64,000 nt of DNA from contig NZ_OCNH01000002.1 of NCBI RefSeq assembly GCF_900230225.1, forward strand, positions 1 through 64,000, read 5' to 3'. The position numbers were made by a program, and so were the translations under genes. Below the pieces are notes generated by a model that saw nothing but the letters and a program-made list of their open reading frames with translations, was not told the DNA's origin and made no database searches. Shown here piece by piece: positions 44,872 through 52,879 of this stretch. This DNA is from Spirosoma fluviale (GTDB lineage: Bacteria > Bacteroidota > Bacteroidia > Cytophagales > Spirosomataceae). Numbering within the stretch: the stretch's first letter is position 1; each line of letters starts with the position of its first letter.

Positions 44872-45465
44872 CTACGGGTTGTACAAGGTTTTGTAGAAGC
44901 TAGCCAATTGTTTTTTAAGGTTATCATTAGCCCGTTGTAAAAGCGATTCTACTGCACCCACGCTGATGGTCATAATCGCGGCTGTTTCGATGTTGCTCAG
45001 GCCTTCTACTTTGGTGAGCATATACGCGGTTTTCTGTTTCTCCGAAAGCGTGTCGATGGCCCTGAACAGCATGGTTGCCTGTTCTTTGTTTTCCAGCGTA
45101 CTGCCGGGGTGCGAAAAATCGGTGGGCTGGTGGAGCGTCTCGCCCGTTTGCGCATCGAATAAACTCGTCAGGAAGGCAAAGCGTTTTTGCCGTTTCTGGT
45201 GTTTGAGGAAATCCAGCGATTTATTGACGGCAATGCGATAGAGCCAGGTTGTGCCGCTGGCATCGCCTTTGAAGTTCCCAGCCGACCGAAACAACTCGAT
45301 ATAGACATCCTGCGTAATTTCTTCGGCATCTTCGCGGTTTCGGACATAGCCAAGCGCCAGGTTGAAAACCCGGGTTTTGGTTCGTTCATACAGGTGCCGG
45401 AAAGCCTCTTGATTCCCTAGCCGGACAGCCTCAAACAATACGACCAGGTCGTTTGCGTCGGTCAC
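44872..45465 (-). CDS. ECF-family RNA polymerase sigma factor
   Basis: A 197-residue sigma-70 family factor with only regions 2 and 4. Region 2 (about residues 20-90) contains YVRNREDAEEITQDVYIEL and TTWLYRIAVNKSLDFLKHQ; region 4 (about 130-185) has LSEKQKTAYMLTKVEGLSNIE, the helix-turn-helix and AAIMTISVGAVESLLQRA. It starts with GTG and lies 23 bases after the kinase gene on the same strand. It likely directs the downstream CpxP/YHYH/YwqK/SCO genes in envelope or metal stress. Confidence 0.92.
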   Translation of the reverse strand: MTDANDLVVLFEAVRLGNQEAFRHLYERTKTRVFNLALGYVRNREDAEEITQDVYIELFRSAGNFKGDASGTTWLYRIAVNKSLDFLKHQKRQKRFAFLTSLFDAQTGETLHQPTDFSHPGSTLENKEQATMLFRAIDTLSEKQKTAYMLTKVEGLSNIETAAIMTISVGAVESLLQRANDNLKKQLASFYKTLYNP

Positions 45466-45488
45466 GTTTACTCAGACCGCCAGGGCGG

Positions 45489-46529
45489 TTAAATACCCAA
45501 CGCCTTCAGAATTTTGTCCGCGTCGAAGGTATCAATCGACGGGAAATAAATGTCGTAAGCCTCCTGCTGGAGTTTGATGGCGTAGGTACGGTGGAAAAAA
45601 TAACGACCGTATTTTATGACGTAGTTGAGTATGAAAAACCGGTAAGCTTCGGGTAAGAAACGAATTTCGTTTTCGGTTAGTGGGAAAACGCGGTGATATT
45701 CTTTTAAAAATAGTAAAAAACGGTCTTCCATCAAGGGACCGATCACATAACTAAAGACCGTCCGGTCGCCGGCGTTAGACACTACCCGGCTGAAAAAATA
45801 GAAATCCATGACCCGGTAACTAATTCGGAACCAGTCGTAATCCCAGCGCGAATAAAGCTCCAGGTCATTGGTAACCGAAAAATTGCCGATGTTCCAGTCT
45901 ACGAAAACGGGCATTGTCTCGACGGTACCGGCCACCAGTTTCTGGCGGTTTGCCAGGAATAATTCGCACTGTCGTTTCAATTCGTCGATGTGCATCCGGT
46001 GTTCAAACTGCCCGGTCTCTGTTTCCAGCAGATCGAGTAAATCCCAAGTATCGGAGCGCAGGGTTTTGCTCGATTTGGGCAGTACCGGACTCACCCGCGA
46101 GCAGGCCTTATGAAACCGGGCAATCTCGCGGCCAAGGAGTTGAATATGGTGATCCTCCAGCCGACGAGGTAACTTCAGCTGAATGCGAATGGGGTTGTAA
46201 AACACGACCCAGGCATCGAGAAAGCCATCCCGATGACGGTACGTATACACTTGTCCGTCACGCACCAGCGATTTGGCCAGCACATTCTCAAATGGGTAAA
46301 GCAGGTTATTCGCCAGCGCGTGAATAATCTGGTGATCTTCCAGAAACTGTTCGTATTTACCGAAATAAGACAACTTGGCGATGATGTGATCACCATCCTC
46401 GAAGGTTACTTTAAAAACGTGATTGGTGGAAACGCGGGCACTAATATCCTGAATAGTATCAATCTGGACAGAGCCGTCGAAGTTGGCCCAGGCTTTTTTT
46501 ATAATCGATGAGTAATCAACAAGACGCAT
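45489..46529 (-). CDS. APH-like phosphotransferase
   Basis: A 346-residue kinase of the aminoglycoside/choline phosphotransferase fold. FKVTFEDGDHIIAKLSYFG (about 39-58) gives the nucleotide-binding Lys region; MPVFVDWNIGNFSV (about 203-216) corresponds to the catalytic loop HGDxxxxN with the Asp and Asn kept but Phe-Val in place of His-Gly; SRWDYDWFRI (about 225-234) corresponds to the DFG-like metal Asp. The substrate is unknown. It follows a glutamine-synthetase-like gene, separated by a palindrome (46540-46643), so a common pathway is possible. Confidence 0.7.
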   Translation of the reverse strand: MRLVDYSSIIKKAWANFDGSVQIDTIQDISARVSTNHVFKVTFEDGDHIIAKLSYFGKYEQFLEDHQIIHALANNLLYPFENVLAKSLVRDGQVYTYRHRDGFLDAWVVFYNPIRIQLKLPRRLEDHHIQLLGREIARFHKACSRVSPVLPKSSKTLRSDTWDLLDLLETETGQFEHRMHIDELKRQCELFLANRQKLVAGTVETMPVFVDWNIGNFSVTNDLELYSRWDYDWFRISYRVMDFYFFSRVVSNAGDRTVFSYVIGPLMEDRFLLFLKEYHRVFPLTENEIRFLPEAYRFFILNYVIKYGRYFFHRTYAIKLQQEAYDIYFPSIDTFDADKILKALGI

Positions 46530-46539
46530 TTGTGTATGT

Positions 46540-46643
46540 GTGTAGAGACGCAATACCTTGCGTCTGGCTAGCCCGGATGGTTTGGCTGACGCATAGGAAA
46601 ATATTGCCTATTAACAAAGACGCAAGGTATTGCGTCTCTACAC
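46540..46643. repeat. Inverted repeat of two identical 26-base hairpin arms
   Basis: Arms 46540-46565 and 46618-46643 are perfect 26-base reverse complements, 52 bases apart. Each arm includes its own hairpin: AGACGCAA, 4-base loop, TTGCGTCT. It starts directly after the glutamine-synthetase-like stop and ends 11 bases before the kinase start. The GTAGAGACGCAA core resembles short palindromic repeats I associate with other Bacteroidota and cyanobacteria; this is memory, not a search. Confidence 0.9.
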
Positions 46644-46644
46644 G

Positions 46645-48018
46645 TTAAATAATTTCAAAATATCGTTTTAACTCCCAATCGCTGACCTGACGGAGGTACT
46701 GTCGCCATTCCCAGTCGCGGGTGCGGGTAAAATGGTCAACAAACTCTGCGCCAAACAGTTCAGCCGCTACGGGCGAATGGGCCATTGCACGGGTAGCTTC
46801 GGCTAAATTTGAGGGTAAGATCCCGTTTCGTTTGTCGGTATACCCGTTCCCGACGGAGGCCGGTATGTCGAGCGACAGTTTGTGCCGGATGCCGTAGAGG
46901 CCCGAGGCAAGTGCAGCCGCTATGGCTAGATACGGGTTGGTGTCCGAACCCGACACCCGATGCTCCACCCGAGTATAGGCTTCTTTGTGGTTCAGTACCC
47001 GAAGCGCCGTGGTCCGGTTATCCACCGACCAGGTGACGGTAGTAGGTGCCCAGGCCCCTTCGACCAGCCGTTTGTAGCTGTTGATGGTTGGCGCAAACAT
47101 GGGCGTAATGTGTGGCAGGCAATACAACTGCCCGGCTATGAACTGGCGCATCAGCTCGCTCATGTTGTCGGGCTGGGTGGCGTCATGAAACAGGTTTGCT
47201 GTCTTGTCCGGATTCCAAAGGCTTTGGTGAATATGCCCGCTGCAACCCGGCAAGTCGGCATTCCATTTCGCCATGAACGTCGCCACAAGCCCATGCCGGT
47301 ACGCAATTTCCTTCACCGACGTCTTGAACAGAGCCGCTTTATCGGCAGCCCGCAGAACGTCGTCGTGCATGATGGCGGCTTCATAGACGCCCGGCCCCGT
47401 TTCGGTATGCAGGCCTTCCAGCGGAATGTCGAACCGGGCCAGTAAGTCGAAAAGGTCGTGGTAAAACGCACTTTCGAGGGAGGGACGCAGAATGGAGTAG
47501 CCAAACATGCCCGGCGTTAGCGGCTCCAGGTTCTGAAAAGTCTTTTCCTGTAAGCTCTTTGGGGTTTCTCGGAAGTTGAACCACTCGAACTCCTGCGCAT
47601 ATTCAGCATGGAAACCCATGTCCTGACACTGCCCGGCAATGCGTTTGAGTAAACTGCGCGGACAGGCTGCCAGGGCGTAGTGGGTAAGCTGTTTGTCGGG
47701 TGCGGGCGTGAAATCGGCCAGAAAAAACGGAATGTTGTCTTCCCAGGGCAACTGCCGAAACGTGGCCAGGTCAATGCGAACGGGTGCGTCGGGATAGCCG
47801 GAATGCCAGCCCGTCGTTTGGCCGTTATCGTAGGGCGTATCGGACACATCCCATCCCCATACAACATCACAAAAGCCGAAGCCATCGGACAGGCCATCGA
47901 GGAATTTCTGGCGGTGAATGATCTTGCCACGAAGTACCCCATCAATATCGGTAAACCCGTATTTGATTTTGGGGTTGTCGCTCTGTTTTATGAAGTCGAT
48001 AATGTCTTGCTGATTCAT
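46645..48018 (-). CDS. Glutamine-synthetase-family enzyme (PuuA-like)
   Basis: A 457-residue member of the glutamine synthetase catalytic family. The beta-grasp N-terminal region (KIKYGFTDIDGVLRGKII) precedes the catalytic domain with GCSGHIHQSLW (about residues 261-271; phosphate/Glu-binding Gly-His) and the C-terminal SDTNPYLAIAAALASGLYGI (about 375-394). The pattern fits gamma-glutamylpolyamine synthetase-like enzymes more than housekeeping GlnA, which usually reads NPYLAFAAMLMAG. It would ligate glutamate or a related carboxylate with an amine. The substrate is unproven. It is first of a run of minus-strand genes leading to the sigma-factor operon. Confidence 0.85.
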   Translation of the reverse strand: MNQQDIIDFIKQSDNPKIKYGFTDIDGVLRGKIIHRQKFLDGLSDGFGFCDVVWGWDVSDTPYDNGQTTGWHSGYPDAPVRIDLATFRQLPWEDNIPFFLADFTPAPDKQLTHYALAACPRSLLKRIAGQCQDMGFHAEYAQEFEWFNFRETPKSLQEKTFQNLEPLTPGMFGYSILRPSLESAFYHDLFDLLARFDIPLEGLHTETGPGVYEAAIMHDDVLRAADKAALFKTSVKEIAYRHGLVATFMAKWNADLPGCSGHIHQSLWNPDKTANLFHDATQPDNMSELMRQFIAGQLYCLPHITPMFAPTINSYKRLVEGAWAPTTVTWSVDNRTTALRVLNHKEAYTRVEHRVSGSDTNPYLAIAAALASGLYGIRHKLSLDIPASVGNGYTDKRNGILPSNLAEATRAMAHSPVAAELFGAEFVDHFTRTRDWEWRQYLRQVSDWELKRYFEII

Positions 48019-48067
48019 GTGTGAATGGGTTGAGCAATGCCTGTACTATAACTATTGTTTATCAGGG

Positions 48068-48283
48068 TCATCGGCCCAAAGAGTTAATTGCTGGTACGCA
48101 ACAATCTTTAATAACTGTTGTTCCTCGCTCTGCATTACGTTTTTTCAATTTGGCGATGGCGGCTTTTTGCCCTTCGGTAAGCTCCCGGGGCTTGCTTCCT
48201 TCGAGTTTCCGTTGTTCCAGAATCCATCGAAATAAGGCGGCACCACCTTTCGGACTGGTGTTAGGGGGGTGTACTAATTCCAT
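48068..48283 (-). CDS. Small hypothetical protein
   Basis: A 71-residue frame. Residues 38-58 (ELTEGQKAAIAKLKKRNAE) form a charged helix, and the sequence looks protein-like, unlike the overlapping plus-strand frames. The function is unknown. It lies between the glutamine-synthetase-like gene and a divergent lipoprotein gene; start (ATG 48283) is the only clear one. Confidence 0.4.
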   Translation of the reverse strand: MELVHPPNTSPKGGAALFRWILEQRKLEGSKPRELTEGQKAAIAKLKKRNAERGTTVIKDCCVPAINSLGR

Positions 48284-48512
48284 TTCAGGCTGCGATTAGT
48301 CAAAGGTACTTATTTCGGTGAAAAGCAATAGATGGCTAAAACGAAGTTCGGTTCAATCCCAAACTTTGCCCATTTCCTCCCAAAGTCCGGGGACTTCGTC
48401 ACACTGATTTCAGGGGGCGGAAGCCATGTGCTTGTTTTGATTCATCGAAACGGCGCAGATGTCGCCAGACACTAAAACCAAAGCTCAACAGAAGTCATTA
48501 ATTCCTACAATC

Positions 48513-48833
48513 ATGAAAACGACTCACAACGCCTTCGCCCTCCTGTTTGCCGCAATTACGTTCACGGCCTGTACCAGCCAGTCAGTTGAGCCCGTACGTC
48601 CAACCAGTCGGCCGCAATCTGTGATGTATGCTGACAGCACGTTGCCGGACCAAGCTATGCCGGGGCAACCAGATCGGTCAGAGAAAATACCGCACGGGGT
48701 AGCAACTGTAGACCAAGAGCCGGGAGGTAATCCGTATCAACCGCTGATAAACACCCCGTTGCCTCAGCCCAAGCCGTTGCCCCGCCAAGCCGTGATGCCA
48801 GTCGTGGAGTCGGATAGCCTGGCGCAGTACTAA
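48513..48833 (+). CDS. Small lipoprotein of unknown function
   Basis: From ATG 48513 the product is 106 residues. MKTTHNAFALLFAAITFTAC is a lipoprotein signal. The mature part is Pro/Gln/Asp-rich with no predicted fold (for example PGGNPYQPLINTPLPQPKP). It starts the plus-strand group 48513-52783 and may be in the same transcript as the CPBP-like gene 40 bases later. No family is recognised. Confidence 0.6.
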   Translation: MKTTHNAFALLFAAITFTACTSQSVEPVRPTSRPQSVMYADSTLPDQAMPGQPDRSEKIPHGVATVDQEPGGNPYQPLINTPLPQPKPLPRQAVMPVVESDSLAQY

Positions 48834-48872
48834 CCCTTACTTACTCTAAACCCTTACTCGTTCATTAGTGTC

Positions 48873-49622
48873 ATGGAAACGCTACAAACAACCTTTGCCG
48901 ATTTTCGAAACTATGTTCGTCGGCCGCAATACAGCCAGCCACTGGCCGAACAGCCCGGCAACCAACTGACGATGACAACCCGACATTTTTTAGCGGGCTA
49001 TCCATTGGTGCTGGGAATCTTGTTGATTTCCATCGGAAACATGCTACTGGCGCTTTTTACAGCGGGAGAGGTCGTTTTTAAGCCGCTTCTGGACCGATAT
49101 AGCTCCTCGGCAGGTATCTTGTTAATAGCTTTACTGATTGCTGTTACCCTTGAAGAAGCGATATTTCGGTCTATACTTCGGCTTACGCCAAACCGGCTCC
49201 GAAACCTGCTGGCGCTCGCGTTATGGATTCCGCTTGGTTACTATTACCATAGCTTAAAGGGAATGAGCAATGAGTTTGCGCTGTTTTGGACTATGCTTCC
49301 GTGGGCAGCCGTCGTGTATGGCCTGAATCATTACCTGAAACGTCCGGCTGTCTTCGCTCGTATTGAGCGGTTCTGGCAAGCTAACTTCCGCTGGATTTTT
49401 TATAGTGTTGGTGTAGTTTACGGCTTCATGAAAATCATCGACGATGTGGGTACCTTAAAAGATGCGGAGGTACTGTTACTGCCCGTGTTCCTGCTGTGCA
49501 GCTTACTCAATGGGTTTTACTTCGGCTACATCCGCATGAAATACGGTTTCTGGTATGGTGTAGCGGTGCATGTTCTGGTCTTGTTGGCCGCACTGGCACC
49601 GGAAGCCATTCGTATCCTATAA
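48873..49622 (+). CDS. CPBP-like intramembrane protease, divergent
   Basis: A 249-residue protein with about six hydrophobic segments. TLEEAIFRSIL (about residues 90-100) is the CPBP motif EExxxR, and YGVAVHVLVLL (about 229-239) has the motif-4 His; the His of motif 3 may be VVYGLNHYL (about 148-156). The Asn usually following the last His is missing. CPBP proteins are metal- or glutamate-type membrane endopeptidases. Its pairing with a LytS-type sensor suggests a signalling role. It lies 14 bases before the LytS gene. Confidence 0.65.
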   Translation: METLQTTFADFRNYVRRPQYSQPLAEQPGNQLTMTTRHFLAGYPLVLGILLISIGNMLLALFTAGEVVFKPLLDRYSSSAGILLIALLIAVTLEEAIFRSILRLTPNRLRNLLALALWIPLGYYYHSLKGMSNEFALFWTMLPWAAVVYGLNHYLKRPAVFARIERFWQANFRWIFYSVGVVYGFMKIIDDVGTLKDAEVLLLPVFLLCSLLNGFYFGYIRMKYGFWYGVAVHVLVLLAALAPEAIRIL

Positions 49623-49636
49623 CTTTGACAAAGCAA

Positions 49637-50785
49637 ATGGAAACTACCTTGGAAAAAGTACCCCATCAGACTATGCCCTTCGCTCCACAGCAGCGGATTT
49701 CACCCCGGCTTATTCGTTTTTGGGAAACGTGGGGAATCTGGCTCGTTATTGTTGCTTGCACGCTTGTTTTGTTCCTGTTTACAGACTTCGGGGACTTCAT
49801 GCAGGGTTTTAAGGACGGATATACAGAATCTGGTAGAAAGGAGCCTACTTCATTTATTGTAGCTCTTGTGGGTGTCGCCTTTGCTCTAATTTTATCTGTC
49901 GGGGTACTGTGGGGACTTTCTCATGCCTACTATTCCCTGTTTCATCGGCATGTCTTCAAAAACAATAAGTTGGCCTATACCGTACTGTATATTATTTGTC
50001 TCCTTCTAATCTGGAATGTTAGCACGGATGGATTAGCTAAGGTATTTGACACGTATAATCTGGAGCAAAAGAAAAATGCCGGAGCTTATAACGAAATGTT
50101 TGCCTCCGCATTAACGTCGCTTTTGTTGATATGCATGGTTATTTACGGGTTTATTGTCGACTTTAGAAAAAGCCGTAAGCTGCAACTCACCCTCATCCAG
50201 CAGCGTACCCAGGCCGAACTCGATGCGCTGAAAGCACAGGTCAACCCGCACTTCCTGTTCAATTCGCTCAACAACATTTACGGTACGGCCATACTGGAAG
50301 ACAGCCCCCGAACGGCCGAAAGTATTCAGCAGCTATCGGGTATTGTGCGTTATGTGATGGAAGAATCCCGTCTGCAAACGACGGACATTCAGCGCGAGCT
50401 TCGCTTCATCGATGACTTTGTCGAACTCCAACGTATCCGGCTCCCGAATCAGGATAATATCGACATTAAGGTAACCATCGACTGGGATGAGAAGCCCGCC
50501 CGGATTGTGCCGCTGCTGCTGAATCCACTCATTGAAAATGCGTTCAAATATGGCATCAGCATGCAATTCCCGTGCTTCGTACACATCCGTCTGCGGGTAC
50601 AGGATGGAACGCTTCACCTCACCACCGAAAATAGTGTACTGGGCCGCACGGATATGGAAAAAGGCACTGGCCTGGGGCTCACTAACGTTCGTCAGCGGCT
50701 TACGCTGGCCTATCCGGATCGGCACACGCTAACGGTTAGTGAGGAAGGTGGTGCTTTTTTGATTGATTTGGAGATTCGCTTGTAG
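49637..50785 (+). CDS. LytS-family sensor histidine kinase
   Basis: From ATG 49637 the product is 382 residues. Four hydrophobic segments (about 35-55, 78-100, 115-135, 152-172) form a membrane sensor. LKAQVNPHFLFNSLNNIYG (about residue 195) carries the phospho-accepting His, NPLIENAFKYGI (about 302) the ATP-binding N box and GTGLGLTNVRQRL (about 350) the G box. It should phosphorylate the LytTR response regulator 52100-52783, with two CPBP-type genes on either side. Stimulus unknown. Confidence 0.9.
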   Translation: METTLEKVPHQTMPFAPQQRISPRLIRFWETWGIWLVIVACTLVLFLFTDFGDFMQGFKDGYTESGRKEPTSFIVALVGVAFALILSVGVLWGLSHAYYSLFHRHVFKNNKLAYTVLYIICLLLIWNVSTDGLAKVFDTYNLEQKKNAGAYNEMFASALTSLLLICMVIYGFIVDFRKSRKLQLTLIQQRTQAELDALKAQVNPHFLFNSLNNIYGTAILEDSPRTAESIQQLSGIVRYVMEESRLQTTDIQRELRFIDDFVELQRIRLPNQDNIDIKVTIDWDEKPARIVPLLLNPLIENAFKYGISMQFPCFVHIRLRVQDGTLHLTTENSVLGRTDMEKGTGLGLTNVRQRLTLAYPDRHTLTVSEEGGAFLIDLEIRL

Positions 50786-50926
50786 GGTTTATTACACAGA
50801 TGGAACCGTCGAAGCAGATTCGCCGGGAAGGCACGGAGATTCACGGAGTTTTTAAGTGAGTCTATTTGATAAAGCAGTAAACGTAACTTATTTTGGTTCA
50901 TCACTTACATAAGCTCTTACACGACC

Positions 50927-51769
50927 ATGACAACCAGTATTGCTAATTCATTCGAAGAAGGTGTTCCGCCCGTTACCCCGCCTAAAAATGCGTATCCTGT
51001 CCTCTCGCAAATTTGGGTCTTAGTAGGTGTATTTATTCTGGCGCAGATACCCGCTGCCATACCGATGATTGGCTTGAAAGCCGCTGCCGATAGCTACGGG
51101 TTGCCCTTTCTGGATACCATCGGCCAAACGCTGGCTTATGCCCTTGGTATGATGCTCACCATCTGGTATGCCTTTCGGCAGCGGGGTAGCCGTGCTTTGT
51201 CTTTTGCGTCGGTTCCCATTCCGGCTTATCTGGTTTCGGCGGTCGGGCTGATAGCGATGGGGGTTCTGGCTGAGCCCATCGTAAGTGCTATTCCAATGCC
51301 CGATGCCGTGGAGGAACTTATACGAAAAACGTTTACCAAAAATGTTATTCTATCAGCCGTCATTGCTGCGCCCATTCTGGAGGAGATCCTGTTTCGGGGA
51401 ATTATTCTGGATGGGTTTCTAAAAAACTATCGCCCGACCAAAGCCATTATCTGGTCGGCGCTGATTTTTGGTTTCATCCATTTCATTCCAGCCCAAGCCC
51501 TGAATGCGGCTTTCATTGGTATTGCCTTTGGCTGGTTGTACTACCGTACCCGTTCGCTCACGCTCTGCATGTTTTTGCACTTTGTGAACAATGGCCTTAG
51601 CTCGCTCACATTTTTAAGTGATGAAGGGTTGAATATGAGCGAAAATACGACCCGCGAGTGGATGGGGAGTGATGTGTATTATGTGGCCTTACTGGTAGGA
51701 TGCGCGGTAGTTTGTGTCGTCTGTTATCGACTTTTGGACCGGATTTTGCCAAACGCTCAGGCTGTTTAG
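50927..51769 (+). CDS. CPBP-family intramembrane endopeptidase
   Basis: A 280-residue protein with about seven or eight hydrophobic segments and all CPBP motifs: PILEEILFRG (EExxxR, about residues 148-157), FGFIHFIP (FxxxH, about 184) and MFLHFVNN (HxxxN, about 217). These residues are needed for proteolysis of membrane substrates, as in prenyl-protein proteases and bacteriocin immunity proteins. It lies between the LytS kinase and its likely response regulator, so it could make or process a signal, or be a regulated target. Confidence 0.85.
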   Translation: MTTSIANSFEEGVPPVTPPKNAYPVLSQIWVLVGVFILAQIPAAIPMIGLKAAADSYGLPFLDTIGQTLAYALGMMLTIWYAFRQRGSRALSFASVPIPAYLVSAVGLIAMGVLAEPIVSAIPMPDAVEELIRKTFTKNVILSAVIAAPILEEILFRGIILDGFLKNYRPTKAIIWSALIFGFIHFIPAQALNAAFIGIAFGWLYYRTRSLTLCMFLHFVNNGLSSLTFLSDEGLNMSENTTREWMGSDVYYVALLVGCAVVCVVCYRLLDRILPNAQAV

Positions 51770-51868
51770 TTAATCTGTCCTTTGCTTACCAGTGGTCAAC
51801 GTCCTAAGATTATTCAATCTAACGTATTTTTTGTCGATTTAATGATTGTACTTCACCCTACATACGAA

Positions 51869-52096
51869 ATGAAAGCTAAACTCGGTAATCTTACTTTTGG
51901 TCCTAAAACACGTTGGAAAACCGCCGGACTTCTGGGGGCGCAGGCTTTATTGATTGGCCTGATGGTGTTGGCTAAGCACTATGGGCAGGCACCATCAACG
52001 TCCCTGTTTATCGTTATAAACATCATTATTATTCCCGCTCTCGCCCGACAGCTTTTTAAGGGTACCGGCAACGACATCGAAAATACGAATCAGTAA
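51869..52096 (+). CDS. Small membrane protein
   Basis: From ATG 51869 (MKAKLGNLTFGP) the product is 75 residues with two hydrophobic segments (about residues 18-35 and 42-60) and a short charged tail. It lies between the CPBP protease gene and the LytTR regulator, 3 bases from the latter, so it is probably translated as part of this operon. The extended frame from 51782 is less likely. Confidence 0.55.
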   Translation: MKAKLGNLTFGPKTRWKTAGLLGAQALLIGLMVLAKHYGQAPSTSLFIVINIIIIPALARQLFKGTGNDIENTNQ

Positions 52097-52099
52097 CCT

Positions 52100-52783
52100 A
52101 TGCCGCTAAACCTCCGCTGCATCGCCATCGACGACGAACCGATTGCGCTCGATATTATAAAAGCGCACGCCGGTAAAGTGCCGTTCCTTGAACTCAAACG
52201 CACCTTCGTGAATGCTTTCGAAGCGTTAACTTTCCTGAAAACCGAGCCCATCGACCTGATCTTTCTGGACATCAACATGCCTGATCTGACAGGGCTGGAC
52301 TTTGCACAGGTGGTTGGCAACAAGTCGCTGGTGGTGTTTACAACGGCCTATCCGGAGTATGCCTTGCAGGGTTTTGAACTAAGTGCGCTGGATTATCTGC
52401 TGAAACCCATCGCATTCGGGCGGTTTATGCAGGCGGCCAACAAAGCCTATGAACGCCTGTCGGGCGATTCGAAAAAGTCGCCCTTTGTTTTCGTCAAGGA
52501 CGGCTACGACTGGGTGCGAATCAATCTGGAGGAATTGCAGTACGTTGAATCGGAAGGTAACTACCTGACGTTTCAGGAAACGGGTAAGAAAGCCCTCACG
52601 CGCATGACCATTACAGAAGCCATCGAACTGCTCCCCGCCGATCAGTTCATGCGCGTTCATAAATCCTATATCGTTGCCCTCGATCGCATCGAGAAAATAG
52701 AGCGGCACCAACTCACCATCGGCAAAGCCCTGATTCCCCTTGGCGCTTCCTACCGCGATGAATTGCTGGAACGGGTGAAGTAA
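52100..52783 (+). CDS. LytTR-family response regulator
   Basis: A 227-residue regulator. The receiver domain (about 1-120) has FLDINMPDLTG (about 54) with the phosphorylation Asp and TAYPEYALQGFELSALDYLLKP (about 82-103) with the conserved Lys. The LytTR DNA-binding domain (about 130-227) contains YVESEGNYLTF and MRVHKSYIVALDRIEKIE. It would be the partner of the LytS kinase 1.3 kb upstream. Its last two codons and stop lie inside the palindrome beginning at 52775. Confidence 0.92.
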   Translation: MPLNLRCIAIDDEPIALDIIKAHAGKVPFLELKRTFVNAFEALTFLKTEPIDLIFLDINMPDLTGLDFAQVVGNKSLVVFTTAYPEYALQGFELSALDYLLKPIAFGRFMQAANKAYERLSGDSKKSPFVFVKDGYDWVRINLEELQYVESEGNYLTFQETGKKALTRMTITEAIELLPADQFMRVHKSYIVALDRIEKIERHQLTIGKALIPLGASYRDELLERVK

Positions 52784-52879
52784 AGTCTGGGCCAAGCTCC
52801 GGCTTGGCCATAGATATAATTAAAGTGAATTCGGGATTAGAAATGGCCAAGCCGGAGCTTGGCCCAGACCCTACTTCAC
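52775..52879. repeat. 36-base inverted repeat with nested hairpins over both gene ends
   Basis: Arms 52785-52810 and 52844-52869 are perfect 26-base complements (GTCTGGGCCAAGC...GGCTTGGCCA). Pairing extends outward through GTGAAGTA on both sides (52775-52782 and 52872-52879) with two mismatches, thus including the Val-Lys-stop ends of both the LytTR gene and nadB. Each 26-base arm folds on itself: GGCCAAGC, 4-base loop, GCTTGGCC. Confidence 0.92.
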
